64,000 nt of DNA from Kosakonia quasisacchari (GTDB lineage: Bacteria; Pseudomonadota; Gammaproteobacteria; Enterobacterales; Enterobacteriaceae): positions 1 through 64,000 of the forward strand of contig NZ_SJOP01000016.1 of the NCBI RefSeq assembly GCF_004331415.1, given 5' to 3'. Below the pieces are notes generated by a model. It searched no databases and was not told the origin of the DNA. It saw only the letters and a list, made by a program, of their open reading frames with translations. Shown here one piece after another: positions 52,148-60,705 of this stretch. The first letter of the stretch is position 1. Each line of letters opens with the position of its first letter. The translations under genes and the position numbers were made by a program.

Positions 52148-53593
52148 ATGCAGGCAATCAATCATAATGAGTTTATCGGGCTGAACCTCACCGCCCGAAA
52201 AAAAACGACCTCTACGCTACAAGAAAGCATTGAACGTCTGTCATCAGGGTTACGCATTAATGGCGCGAAGGATGATGCTGCCGGACAGGCTATCGCTAAC
52301 CGCATGCGCTCCAACGCCAATGCGGATACCGTAGTGTCCCGCGGTCTTGATGATGCGATCAGTATGGCGCAGACCGCGGATGGCAACTTGAGCACTGTTA
52401 GCGAACTTTTGATTCGAGCAAAAAGCCTTGCCATACAGTCCGGAAATAGCACCCTCTCTGAGAATGACCGGCAAAGCATTCAGAACGAATATCAAAATAT
52501 TCTTAACAATATTCAGTCAATCTCGGAAGGTACAGAGATTTTTGGACGCTACCCGTTGGCTACTGATTCACCGGAATTGCCGCCGGAGCTGATTGGTGAC
52601 GTGCCACCGCTAAACGTAAAGTTTCCGGTTCAGGGAACCAATTATTCTTTCAGCTCAGGCATTGTCTCGCTGGCCTATATTCCTGCCGGTTCGACGAATA
52701 TTGCTATTACTATTGATTCGCTGGGCCTGGATGATGACATTCAGTTATTCACTCGCGACGGCAAGCATCTGGCCGGCACACCGATTAACGGCGCAGCACC
52801 GGACTATACATGGAAAAGCCGCGGTATAACGGATTCAGCGAAAGCGACCAGCCGTGTGCTCACCGAAGCCAATGGTTTTGCGCATGGTGCAACCTACGAC
52901 GATTCTTTACTGATTGAAGGGGGAACGTCGTGGGCACTAAACGGCAGCGAGACGCAGAATTACAACGGTATGGCTATCGCTTACAGTGGCGATGGCGATC
53001 GTTACGAACCGGGCAACGCCTACAATGACGGTAGCAACGGTTCAAACCGGCTGGAGCGCGTAAAGATTGATAACGTGACTGAAGATTTGGTGGTGATGGT
53101 TGTTGGCAGTGGTTCTTTTACCAGCAATTTAACTTGGGGTATCCTGCCAAAGCCAACGATAACCCCGGCGGAACCGCCGAAGCAGAGTCGCCCGTGGGAG
53201 GTCGTAACCAGCGCGAACGTTGGTGGTGATATCCAATCTGTAACCATACCAACCACACCGACAGACGTGAAGTCCCTGGGTTTAAACGCGACATCCTTGC
53301 AAACGGCGGCCCCAGCTAGTGTTGCAATGGGTGCGCTTGATAGAGCGCTCGATAAAGTAAGCGCCTTTCGTGCGCAATATGGCGCGTATATCAATCGTTT
53401 CGAATCGAATAAATCAGTACTGGCACAACAAAACGTTGCAACACAAGCGGCGAAGAGCCGCATTGAAGATGCGGATTACGCGCTGGAAGTCAGCAAGATG
53501 GCAAAAGCGCAGATATTACAACAGAGCCAGGATGCAGTGCTAAAAGTTGCTAACCAGTCGGCAGAAAATATTCTGGCACTTCTTCGCAACTAA
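52148..53593 (+). CDS. Orphan flagellin with a beta-rich inserted domain
   Basis: A 481-residue flagellin. Residues 1-132 (MQAINHNEFIGLNL; IERLSSGLRINGAKDDAAGQ) are the N-terminal D0/D1 and about 375-481 (AALDRALDKVSAFRAQ-like; SRIEDADYALEVSKMAKAQI) the C-terminal D1/D0, both well conserved including the end VANQSAENILALLRN. The central region (about 155-337) is not a usual D2/D3: it is beta-rich, with IPAGSTNIAITI, DDDIQLFTRDGK and a final VVMVVGSGSFTSNLTW that recall bacterial pre-peptidase (PPC) domains. It is flanked by Pro-rich linkers (SPELPPELIG; TPAEPPKQSRP). Arg90, Leu94 and Glu114, which correspond to TLR5-contact residues of FliC, are retained. It stands alone behind a FliA promoter, away from any flagellar cluster in the window. 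Probably an accessory or capping-region filament subunit (inference). Confidence 0.9.
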   Translation: MQAINHNEFIGLNLTARKKTTSTLQESIERLSSGLRINGAKDDAAGQAIANRMRSNANADTVVSRGLDDAISMAQTADGNLSTVSELLIRAKSLAIQSGNSTLSENDRQSIQNEYQNILNNIQSISEGTEIFGRYPLATDSPELPPELIGDVPPLNVKFPVQGTNYSFSSGIVSLAYIPAGSTNIAITIDSLGLDDDIQLFTRDGKHLAGTPINGAAPDYTWKSRGITDSAKATSRVLTEANGFAHGATYDDSLLIEGGTSWALNGSETQNYNGMAIAYSGDGDRYEPGNAYNDGSNGSNRLERVKIDNVTEDLVVMVVGSGSFTSNLTWGILPKPTITPAEPPKQSRPWEVVTSANVGGDIQSVTIPTTPTDVKSLGLNATSLQTAAPASVAMGALDRALDKVSAFRAQYGAYINRFESNKSVLAQQNVATQAAKSRIEDADYALEVSKMAKAQILQQSQDAVLKVANQSAENILALLRN

Positions 53594-53697
53594 CACTGTA
53601 TTTTCACAAAGTTTAATAACAGCACTTAATAACAAAGCCATTTTTCGCCCGCAAATAAATAACTTCATTGCGTGTCATTACCATTGAATACAAATAC

Positions 53698-53728
53698 AAA
53701 AAACCGGTACGACTTAATCCGGTTTTTT
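53698..53728. terminator. Bidirectional terminator between flagellin and small secreted protein
   Basis: AAAAAACCGG and CCGGTTTTTT flank an 11-base loop. The symmetric A/T arms let it serve both the flagellin (plus) and the convergent gene at 53758 (minus). Confidence 0.8.
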
Positions 53729-53757
53729 CAAAGTTAATGAATTAACTCAGAATGTAT

Positions 53758-53973
53758 TTAATTCCACTCACCCGCAACCAGGGTATGCGCGTTAAACGCA
53801 TTGTCATTTGAGCCCTGAGTTGATTGAGACACAGGAACCATATTAGAACCCGCTTCAATGTTGGTGATGGTAGTGTTAGTCTGGCTGGCCGTTGATGCAG
53901 GCTGAGCCGCGAAAACGCCAAAAGAGAGTGCAGAAAGCACGACGGCGACCGCAGCGGTTTTGATTTTTTTCAT
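53758..53973 (-). CDS. Small secreted Asn/Thr-rich protein, unknown
   Basis: A 71-residue precursor. The signal peptide (MKKIKTAAVAVVLSALSFGVFA, cleavage at FAA-QPA) closely resembles those of BhsA/McbA/YdgH-type (DUF1471) stress proteins, but the mature part lacks that domain: about 48 residues rich in Ser, Thr and Asn, with no Cys. I cannot name the family. Upstream on the minus strand lies AAATGTGATCCAGATC (about 54042-54057), one good half of a CRP site. Expression may therefore respond to carbon supply (weak inference). Confidence 0.65.
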   Translation of the reverse strand: MKKIKTAAVAVVLSALSFGVFAAQPASTASQTNTTITNIEAGSNMVPVSQSTQGSNDNAFNAHTLVAGEWN

Positions 53974-54035
53974 AATTAAATTCTCATTCTTGAATAACTA
54001 CATTACTGGCTGGGCGTTTTTTTGCCCGTGCTGTT

Positions 54036-54057
54036 AGTGTAGATCTGGATCACATTT
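54036..54057 (-). promoter_or_regulatory. Partial CRP-like site
   Basis: Minus-strand AAATGTGATCCAGATCTACA agrees with the CRP consensus in its left half (TGTGA) and centre but poorly in the right half. It lies about 63-84 bp upstream of the start at 53973. The remaining spacer to 54205 holds two tiny overlapping open frames (54134-54184 with a GAGG ribosome site, and a following eight-codon one) that I do not regard as proven. Confidence 0.35.
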
Positions 54058-54205
54058 TTGCACAGTCAATTTATTTATCCATTCGTGTCAAATAAACTGA
54101 ATATGTAACCCAAATATTAATTGTGAGGAAATTATGAAGAGAAAAGAATACTTAAACAAAATTGAGAATGGAATGATGGAATGAAAAGAGCACAAATTAA
54201 CAAAT

Positions 54206-54232
54206 AAAAAATGGGCCGATATTTTCGGCCCA
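54206..54232 (-). terminator. ydiY terminator
   Basis: TGGGCCGA and TCGGCCCA form an eight-pair stem with a five-base loop on the minus strand, followed by six T residues. It lies six bases past the ydiY stop. Confidence 0.9.
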
Positions 54233-54237
54233 ACAAA

Positions 54238-54993
54238 TTACATTTTATAGCCTAACGTTACCACTGTTCTACGATCGGTATGATCCGGCGCAGTCGATGG
54301 TGGCTGGGAGTTCCAGGTCAGGTTATACGCGACTTTCAACGCAAAGTGCGCGTTAATCGCTACGTTCAACGCTGTTTCTGAGTTCACGGTAGTATCATCC
54401 GCACCAAATACGGAAACACCCTGGGTGAATTTCGTGGTATCGGTCATCTGCCAGGTGTAGGTGCCGGAGGCATAACCGAGCCCGGTCGTTTTAGTATCGC
54501 CGTCGGTGTACTTGTCATAACGAACACCAGGACCGAATTCAAAACGCAGGCTGTGAACCGGGCCATTCAGGAACTGACGACCGTAACCAGCAGTTAGTAC
54601 ATCGCGATCGCTATAGCCGTTATAGCGATCAGTTAACCAGCTCGCCTGGCCAAACAGGTAATCGTAATCCGTCATGTTATAACGGCTACGACCACCTACT
54701 GCGTATTTTTCAGACGAACGAACATCATTTGACGATGTATTGCTGGCGTTACCCCACAAAGACCAGGCGGTTGTATCGCCGTACCAGGTCAAGGTGGAAT
54801 CAGCAGTCAAAGAGGAACTCTTTGTATTGCCGGACTGAGCCAGATAACCACCGTTTACGCTGCCTTCAAACGGCGCTTTAGCGGTAGAGGGATCATCCAT
54901 GACAGTAAAAACGGTATCATCTGCAAACGCGTGCACTGATACAAACACACCCGCCGCCATCACAAGCACGGGTACTGTCTTTAAAAGCTTCAT
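54238..54993 (-). CDS. ydiY: Outer-membrane-type protein YdiY (DUF481)
   Basis: A 251-residue precursor with a Sec signal peptide (cleavage near HAFA-DDT). The mature protein has alternating aromatic/polar beta-strands of a DUF481 salt-induced outer-membrane-like barrel (GYLAQSGNTKSSSLTAD; YDYLFGQASWLTDRYNGY). In E. coli it is reported as acid-inducible. Length is one residue short of E. coli YdiY. It is divergent from pfkB. Confidence 0.93.
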   Translation of the reverse strand: MKLLKTVPVLVMAAGVFVSVHAFADDTVFTVMDDPSTAKAPFEGSVNGGYLAQSGNTKSSSLTADSTLTWYGDTTAWSLWGNASNTSSNDVRSSEKYAVGGRSRYNMTDYDYLFGQASWLTDRYNGYSDRDVLTAGYGRQFLNGPVHSLRFEFGPGVRYDKYTDGDTKTTGLGYASGTYTWQMTDTTKFTQGVSVFGADDTTVNSETALNVAINAHFALKVAYNLTWNSQPPSTAPDHTDRRTVVTLGYKM

Positions 54994-55284
54994 TTATTTA
55001 GAGTCCGTACAGCAAAAAAAGAGACCGATACGGTCCCGGAAACTTTCATTAGGATCAATGATCAACGGTCCAAAGAAAGGTAACAAATTATAAAAAGGCC
55101 GCTTAAACATATCAATGAAATCTTATTTGATTTTTTGAATAAGAGGGATCTCAAAACAACAAAAACGGTTATTAATCACCGCTGCGTATAAAATCAATAT
55201 CATTTTGAAATCATGCCCTTAATTCCTTTCCCTTCTACCTGAACAGTGCCAGGCTTACATCAATCTGAGAAAAAGGAGGTTATC

Positions 55285-56217
55285 ATGACAGCTGTATACA
55301 CTCTTACGCTGGCGCCTTCGCTTGATAGTGCGACACTGACGCCGCAAATTTATCCAGAAGGTAAACTGCGCTGCACGGCACCCGTTTTTGAGCCTGGCGG
55401 CGGTGGCATCAACGTTGCGCGCGCGATTGCACATCTGGGCGGTAAAGCAACGGCAATATTTCCAACCGGCGGCGCAACGGGCGAGCATCTCATCGCATTG
55501 CTGGCAGATGAAAACGTACCGACCGTAACCGTAGCCACACAAGACTGGACGCGACAGAATCTGCACGTTCACGTTGAGTCCAGCGGTGAGCAATACCGGT
55601 TTGTCATGCCCGGTGCCGCGCTGAATGAAGACGAGTTTCGCCAGATAGAAAAGAAAGTCTTGACCATTGAACGTGGCGCGATTTTGGTGATAAGCGGCAG
55701 CCTGCCACCTGGAGTCCAGGTTGAAAAGCTCACGCAGTTAATTAAAGCCGCGCAAAAACAGGGGATTCGCTGCATTGTCGATAGCTCGGGCGAAGCACTA
55801 ACCGCAGCGCTCGCAATTGGCAATATTGAGTTGGTGAAACCCAACCAGAAGGAGCTGAGCGCCCTGGTCGGCAGAGAGCTCACCCAGCCTGATGATGTGC
55901 GCAAAGCCGCACAAGAGATCGTTCAAACAGGCAAAGCGCTGCGCGTGGTTGTCTCCCTTGGACCGCAGGGTGCATTGGGTGTGGATGGCGATAATTGTGT
56001 TCAGGTCGTACCGCCGCCGATGAAAAGCCAAAGTACGGTGGGCGCGGGCGACAGCATGGTGGGCGCAATGACGCTTAAACTTGCACAAGATGCACCTTTT
56101 GACGACATGGTACGTTTCGGCGTCGCCGCCGGGAGTGCAGCCACCATCAACCAGGGTACGCGCTTGTGCGCGCGGGAAGACACGCAAAAAATCTACGACT
56201 ATTTGTGCCATGCCTGA
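55285..56217 (+). CDS. pfkB: 6-phosphofructokinase II
   Basis: A 310-residue ribokinase-family (PfkB) enzyme phosphorylating fructose 6-phosphate with ATP. The start at 55285 (MTAVYTLTLAPSLD) follows a textbook AAGGAGG ribosome site; the open frame extends 13 codons upstream without one. The N-terminal GGGGINVARA sugar motif and the C-terminal TVGAGDSMVGA ATP/anion-hole motif with catalytic Asp are intact. It is the minor isozyme in E. coli. Confidence 0.97.
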   Translation: MTAVYTLTLAPSLDSATLTPQIYPEGKLRCTAPVFEPGGGGINVARAIAHLGGKATAIFPTGGATGEHLIALLADENVPTVTVATQDWTRQNLHVHVESSGEQYRFVMPGAALNEDEFRQIEKKVLTIERGAILVISGSLPPGVQVEKLTQLIKAAQKQGIRCIVDSSGEALTAALAIGNIELVKPNQKELSALVGRELTQPDDVRKAAQEIVQTGKALRVVVSLGPQGALGVDGDNCVQVVPPPMKSQSTVGAGDSMVGAMTLKLAQDAPFDDMVRFGVAAGSAATINQGTRLCAREDTQKIYDYLCHA

Positions 56218-56224
56218 CATACCT

Positions 56225-56244
56225 CCCCTTCCGGCTGGAAGGGG
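56225..56244 (+). other. Hairpin after pfkB
   Basis: CCCCTTCC and GGAAGGGG form a perfect eight-pair stem with loop GGCT, seven bases after the pfkB stop codon. No T run follows, so it may stabilise the mRNA end or terminate with Rho. Confidence 0.5.
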
Positions 56245-56330
56245 AAATATCAAATATCCCCTGCGATGGTCGACAAATGTCCCTCGCCGTCTATGCTAAA
56301 AAAAACGTTAAGATAACAACGAGGTGAAAG

Positions 56331-56621
56331 ATGGGCAGCGATGGCATCACCCGCTACGTAGTTGAGGTCAAATTTCATGACCAAACGCTGACAGACATCA
56401 ACGAGATCAATAACCACTTTACACGTGCCGGCTTTCTCCTCACGATGGCGGATGATAACGGCAACGTACACGATCTTGGCACCAATACCTTCGGTTTTAT
56501 CAGCGCGCTAAGTGAGAAGGATGTTCATGCGCTGGCAAGCGGGCTTGCTGAAAGCGCCGTGGACGAAGAGACGGAAATCACTGTCACCACCTGGGAAGCG
56601 TTCCAGAAACAGGAACATTAA
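56331..56621 (+). CDS. ydiZ: Conserved protein YdiZ
   Basis: A 96-residue soluble protein (MGSDGITRYVVEVKFHDQ...) without signal peptide. Position, orientation and size equal E. coli ydiZ; motifs TDINEINNHFTRAGF and LGTNTFGF look like the conserved core. Function is unknown in E. coli too. GAGG precedes the start. It lies between pfkB and yniA, and a shared transcript with pfkB is possible. Confidence 0.8.
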   Translation: MGSDGITRYVVEVKFHDQTLTDINEINNHFTRAGFLLTMADDNGNVHDLGTNTFGFISALSEKDVHALASGLAESAVDEETEITVTTWEAFQKQEH

Positions 56622-56725
56622 GTGCCATTCCACCGTTGCGTATGTCGGGCGTGCGTTAAGTCGGATTTTTCAACAGCTGTAGTGCGCTAACCTTATGATC
56701 GGGCTGATAACATGGGAGAGACATC

Positions 56726-57586
56726 ATGTGGCAAGCGATAAGTGGTCTGTTAAGCGAACAACTGGGTGAAGGCGAAATTGAACAGCGCGACGAATTGCCT
56801 GGCGGTGAAATCCATGCTGCGTGGCACGTACGCTACGCCGGTCGCGATCTCTTCGTGAAGTGTGATGATCGCGCATTACTCCCCATTTTTACGGCTGAAG
56901 CCGATCAGCTCGCCCTGCTGGCACGCAGTAATACCGTGCGTGTGCCAGCGGTTTGGGCTGTGGGAAGCGACCGCGACTACAGTTTTCTGGTCATGGAGTA
57001 TCTTCCTGCCCGCCCGCTTGATGCGCACAGCGCGTTCTTGCTGGGGCAGCAGTTAGCGCGCCTGCACCAATGGAGCGATCAGCCGCAGTTTGGCCTCGAT
57101 TTCGACAACGATCTTTCCACCACGCCGCAGCCCAACGCCTGGCAGCGCCGCTGGTCAACGTTTTTTGCTGAGCAACGCATTGGCTGGCAGTTAGAACTGG
57201 CGGCGGAAAGAGGGCTGGAGTTTGGCAACATTGATGCGATTGTCGAGCACGTTCAGCAGCGGTTGAGTTCTCACCAACCGCAACCCTCGCTATTGCATGG
57301 CGATCTTTGGTCTGCCAACTGTGCACTTGGGCCTGACGGCCCTTACATCTACGACCCGGCTTGCTACTGGGGCGACCGAGAGTGCGATCTGGCGATGCTG
57401 CCACTGCACCCGGACCAGCCGCCGCAAATCTATGACGGTTACCAGTCCATCTCCCCGCTTCCCTCCGATTTCCTTGATCGCCAACCCCTTTACCAGCTTT
57501 ACACCTTGTTTAACCGGGCAATTCTGTTCGGTGGCGAGCATCTGCTGAATGCACAAAAAGCGCTGGATCGCGTGCTGGCGGCGTGA
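56726..57586 (+). CDS. yniA: Fructosamine-kinase-family protein YniA
   Basis: A 286-residue cytoplasmic kinase of the fructosamine kinase/aminoglycoside phosphotransferase fold. The catalytic loop is LLHGDLWSANC and the metal-binding motif is IYDPACYWGDRECDLAM. Related enzymes phosphorylate ribulosamines or other glycated amines as a repair function. Length equals E. coli YniA. GGGAGAG precedes the start. Confidence 0.94.
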   Translation: MWQAISGLLSEQLGEGEIEQRDELPGGEIHAAWHVRYAGRDLFVKCDDRALLPIFTAEADQLALLARSNTVRVPAVWAVGSDRDYSFLVMEYLPARPLDAHSAFLLGQQLARLHQWSDQPQFGLDFDNDLSTTPQPNAWQRRWSTFFAEQRIGWQLELAAERGLEFGNIDAIVEHVQQRLSSHQPQPSLLHGDLWSANCALGPDGPYIYDPACYWGDRECDLAMLPLHPDQPPQIYDGYQSISPLPSDFLDRQPLYQLYTLFNRAILFGGEHLLNAQKALDRVLAA

Positions 57587-57629
57587 ATGTGGTTCTCAGA
57601 CCCGGGGCGCAACACCTCGGGTTTGGGGA

Positions 57630-58166
57630 TTACAGGAAACCGAGCAGTGTAAAGAAGAAATAGCCTGCAACAATAATCATCACTGGCAATACATAAAGCG
57701 GAAAAATTTGCAGAAAGATAGTGTGATGCGGCACTACAATGCGTGCTTCAATCTGCTCACGCGTTAACCCTTCCGGGCCTTTGGCTTTCTCCAGGATCAT
57801 CTGATTTTCCACACCTTCACGCAGAAAACGTGCCTGGCGGCTCATGCGCGCACCGGACGCCTGCAGCGCCAGCCCGACAAAGATCAGCACATAGATAATC
57901 CAGAACATGATGTTCAGGCTTTGGTGGAAATCTGGCGTTGGTGAGTTGTACCAAAAAAGATTCAGGAATGGCGTGTTAAAACGCATCATCTCAATGATTA
58001 CATGGGCAAAATCAAGCATCACAGCATTGATACCCGGCTGTTTTTCGCTGTGATCGTACATAAACTTCAGTACAGAAATAATTGTCGAAATGACGGCTGG
58101 AATAAAAATCACCCAACCCAGAACGCGTTTCAGCACAGCGATGCGTCCAGCTTGTTGATACGTCAT
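57630..58166 (-). CDS. yniB: Inner membrane protein YniB
   Basis: A 178-residue membrane protein with about four hydrophobic spans (residues 11-36, 50-70, 82-106, 152-176). I use the start at 58166 (MTYQQAGRIAVLKRV), which gives the E. coli length; eight extra codons are open upstream. Function unknown. It is convergent with yniA. Confidence 0.92.
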   Translation of the reverse strand: MTYQQAGRIAVLKRVLGWVIFIPAVISTIISVLKFMYDHSEKQPGINAVMLDFAHVIIEMMRFNTPFLNLFWYNSPTPDFHQSLNIMFWIIYVLIFVGLALQASGARMSRQARFLREGVENQMILEKAKGPEGLTREQIEARIVVPHHTIFLQIFPLYVLPVMIIVAGYFFFTLLGFL

Positions 58167-58310
58167 GGATTCCCCTTGTAAGTGACGCACTGTTTGCGCC
58201 TTAGTCTACCTGCTGATAACTATTTTCGCCTGATCTTTAAAGGCAGTATGATGAATGCTTAACCATAATTTCGGTTTTATCCCTGCGAAATCCGTTAATA
58301 GAGAGGTGTT

Positions 58311-58979
58311 ATGTCTGCCCCGCGACAAATTCTTGCTGCCATTTTTGATATGGATGGATTACTGATTGACTCAGAACCGCTCTGGGATCGCGCCGAACTG
58401 GACGTTGTCGCAAGCCTTGGGGTCGACATTTCAAGGCGCAATGAGTTACCGGATACACTTGGCCTGCGCATCGATATGGTGGTTGAGTTGTGGTATGCCC
58501 AGCAGCCCTGGAATGGTCCGAGCCGTCAGGAAGTCACCGACAGAATCATTCAGCACGCCATCTCACTGGTTGAAGAAGAGCGTCCATTGTTGCCGGGCGT
58601 GCGTGAAGCCATCGCGCTGTGTAAAAGCAGCGGGCTGGCGGTTGGGCTGGCATCCGCATCACCGCTGCATATGCTGGAAAAAGTGCTGACCATGTTCGAT
58701 CTGCGCGACAGTTTCGACGCACTCGCCTCAGCGGAAAAGTTGCCCTACAGCAAGCCGCACCCGCAGGTTTATCTGGACTGCGCGGCAAAACTGGGCGTAG
58801 ACCCGCTCACCTGTGTGGCGCTGGAAGATTCGGTTAACGGCATGATTGCCAGCAAAGCCGCGCGGATGCGTTCCATCGTTGTGCCGGATGCCGAACATCG
58901 CGCGGACCCGCGTTACGTGCTTGCTAACGTGAAACTAGAAAGCCTCGAGCAACTCACTCTCACGCATCTTCACGGCTAG
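58311..58979 (+). CDS. hxpB: Hexitol/2-deoxyglucose-6-phosphate phosphatase (YniC)
   Basis: A 222-residue HAD-superfamily sugar phosphatase. Motif I is IFDMDGLLID, with Asp13 as nucleophile and Asp15 as acid/base; the Thr/Ser of motif II is in GLASASP, and motif IV is VALEDSVNG. E. coli YniC dephosphorylates 2-deoxyglucose 6-phosphate and hexitol phosphates. GAGGTGTT precedes the start. Confidence 0.95.
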   Translation: MSAPRQILAAIFDMDGLLIDSEPLWDRAELDVVASLGVDISRRNELPDTLGLRIDMVVELWYAQQPWNGPSRQEVTDRIIQHAISLVEEERPLLPGVREAIALCKSSGLAVGLASASPLHMLEKVLTMFDLRDSFDALASAEKLPYSKPHPQVYLDCAAKLGVDPLTCVALEDSVNGMIASKAARMRSIVVPDAEHRADPRYVLANVKLESLEQLTLTHLHG

Positions 58980-58987
58980 TTCTCCTG

Positions 58988-59009
58988 TGGGGTGATACAG
59001 ATCACCCCA
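58988..59009 (+). terminator. hxpB terminator hairpin
   Basis: TGGGGTGAT and ATCACCCCA form a perfect nine-pair stem with loop ACAG, ten bases after the hxpB stop. The following sequence (CACCTCTCAATTTT) is only loosely T-rich. Confidence 0.55.
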
Positions 59010-59125
59010 TCACCTCTCAATTTTGAAACGTCATTTCATTTTTATTTGTGTTTTCTTTGCCCGCCTTCTATCCTGATCTTCAGGCGCAGATGCCCATGAC
59101 AACAATTTATAACGCCGGAGTAAAT

Positions 59126-59887
59126 ATGATACTGGAAGCCTTTAAGCTTGCGGGTAAAGTGGCTATCGTCACCGGATGTGACACCGGGCTGGGTCAGGGA
59201 ATGGCATTAGGGCTTGCAGAAGCGGGCTGCGATATTGTCGGTGTTGGCCGCAAAGTGCCGCAGGAAACCGCCTCCCGCGTGCAGGCGTTAGGACGCCGTT
59301 TCCATGCTATTCAGGCCGACCTTCGCCACCAGCACGGTCTTGATGAGGTGGTTAAGCAAGCCGTTGCGACATTTGGGCACATCAATATTTTGGTGAATAA
59401 CGCGGGCACGATTCGCCGCTGCGATGCCATTGATTTCAGTGAACAAGACTGGGATGACGTGATGAACCTGAACCTGAAAACGGTCTTTTTTCTCTCTCAG
59501 GCGGTGGCTCGGCAATTTATTGCCCAGGGTAATGGCGGGAAAATCATCAATATCGCTTCGATGCTCTCGTACCAGGGTGGCATTCGTGTACCTTCATATA
59601 CGGCGTCCAAGAGCGGCGTCATGGGGCTGACGCGTTTACTGGCAAACGAATGGGCAGCACATCAGATTAACGTTAACGCGATCGCACCAGGCTATATGGC
59701 GACAAATAACACCCAGCAATTGCGGGAAGATGCGGAACGCAGCCAGGAAATCCTTGACCGTATCCCGGCCGGGCGCTGGGGAGAACCAGAAGATCTGAAA
59801 GGCGCGGCGGTGTTTCTGGCCTCCAGAGCGGCGGATTATATCAATGGTTACACCCTTGCCGTCGATGGTGGCTGGCTGGCGCGTTAA
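59126..59887 (+). CDS. KduD-like short-chain dehydrogenase
   Basis: A 253-residue SDR oxidoreductase starting at 59126 (MILEAFKLAGKVAIVTG) behind GGAG; upstream in-frame Mets lie in low-coding sequence. The cofactor motif is TGCDTGLGQG, and the catalytic Tyr-Lys pair lies in PSYTASKSG. Length and sequence are close to E. coli KduD (2-deoxy-D-gluconate / 2-dehydro-3-deoxy-D-gluconate 3-dehydrogenase of hexuronate breakdown). Here it is alone, without kduI or other pectin genes, and is absent from this place in E. coli. It may be a paralogue with another sugar-acid substrate. Confidence 0.85.
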   Translation: MILEAFKLAGKVAIVTGCDTGLGQGMALGLAEAGCDIVGVGRKVPQETASRVQALGRRFHAIQADLRHQHGLDEVVKQAVATFGHINILVNNAGTIRRCDAIDFSEQDWDDVMNLNLKTVFFLSQAVARQFIAQGNGGKIINIASMLSYQGGIRVPSYTASKSGVMGLTRLLANEWAAHQINVNAIAPGYMATNNTQQLREDAERSQEILDRIPAGRWGEPEDLKGAAVFLASRAADYINGYTLAVDGGWLAR

Positions 59888-59950
59888 ACAATCAGGATTG
59901 TGACAAAGAGTTACACCGTCACCTCTTCCGCCTACTGTACAAACATCCTA

Positions 59951-59970
59951 TACTGTATACATCAACAGTT
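59951..59970 (+). promoter_or_regulatory. LexA (SOS) box of ydjM
   Basis: TACTGTATACATCAACAGTT contains CTGT-N8-ACAG and matches the SOS-box consensus well, 15 bp upstream of the ydjM start codon. It predicts induction by DNA damage, as in E. coli. Confidence 0.88.
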
Positions 59971-59984
59971 GAGTGAGTTTGACC

Positions 59985-60575
59985 ATGACGGCGGAAGGAC
60001 ACCTGCTTTTTTCCATTGCTTGCGCGGTGTTTTCCAAAAACGCTGAGTTAACGCCCGTCCTCGCCCAGGGAGACTGGTGGCATATTGTCCCGTCCGCTAT
60101 TCTCACCTGCCTACTGCCGGATATCGACCATCCGAAATCTTTTCTCGGGCAACGCCTGAAATGGATATCAAAACCTGTCGCCCGCGCTTTCGGGCATCGC
60201 GGATTTACGCATAGCCTGCTGGCGGTTTTTCTGGCGCTGACACTCTTCTATTTAAAAGTGCCAGAAAGCTGGATTGTGCCCGCCGATGCGCTACAGGGAA
60301 TGGTGGTCGGTTATCTCAGCCATATTCTGGCGGATATGCTTACCCCTGCTGGCGTACCGCTGCTCTGGCCCTGTCGCTGGCGCTTTCGCCTGCCGCTGCT
60401 GGCACCGCAAAAAGGTAATCAACTGGAACGCGTATTATGTATGGCGCTATTTACTTACGCGATTTGGATGCCACAAACATTGCCCGAAAACGGTGCAGTC
60501 CGCTGGTCATCACAGATGATAATGTCGCTACAAAATCAGTTTAATCGCTTTATTCATCAGCAATCAGAGCATTAA
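59985..60575 (+). CDS. ydjM: LexA-regulated inner membrane hydrolase-like YdjM
   Basis: A 196-residue membrane protein of the YdjM/DUF457 metal-dependent hydrolase family. The start at 59985 (MTAEGHLLFSIACAV) gives the E. coli length; a GTG four codons upstream is not needed. Conserved His/Asp (LLPDIDHPKS, HRGFTHSL, SHILADMLTPAG) could bind metal within the membrane. About four hydrophobic spans. Physiological role in the SOS response is unknown. Confidence 0.94.
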   Translation: MTAEGHLLFSIACAVFSKNAELTPVLAQGDWWHIVPSAILTCLLPDIDHPKSFLGQRLKWISKPVARAFGHRGFTHSLLAVFLALTLFYLKVPESWIVPADALQGMVVGYLSHILADMLTPAGVPLLWPCRWRFRLPLLAPQKGNQLERVLCMALFTYAIWMPQTLPENGAVRWSSQMIMSLQNQFNRFIHQQSEH

Positions 60576-60705
60576 ATCGCCATTCCTCCTTATTTCGATA
60601 TAACCCATTCCATTTGGATATAAGACCGTTTCAACACTTCTGCTAACCTTGCGCCACAGGAGCGGCCGAGAAGGCTGACCGAATAATGATATCAGGAGAA
60701 AGGGG

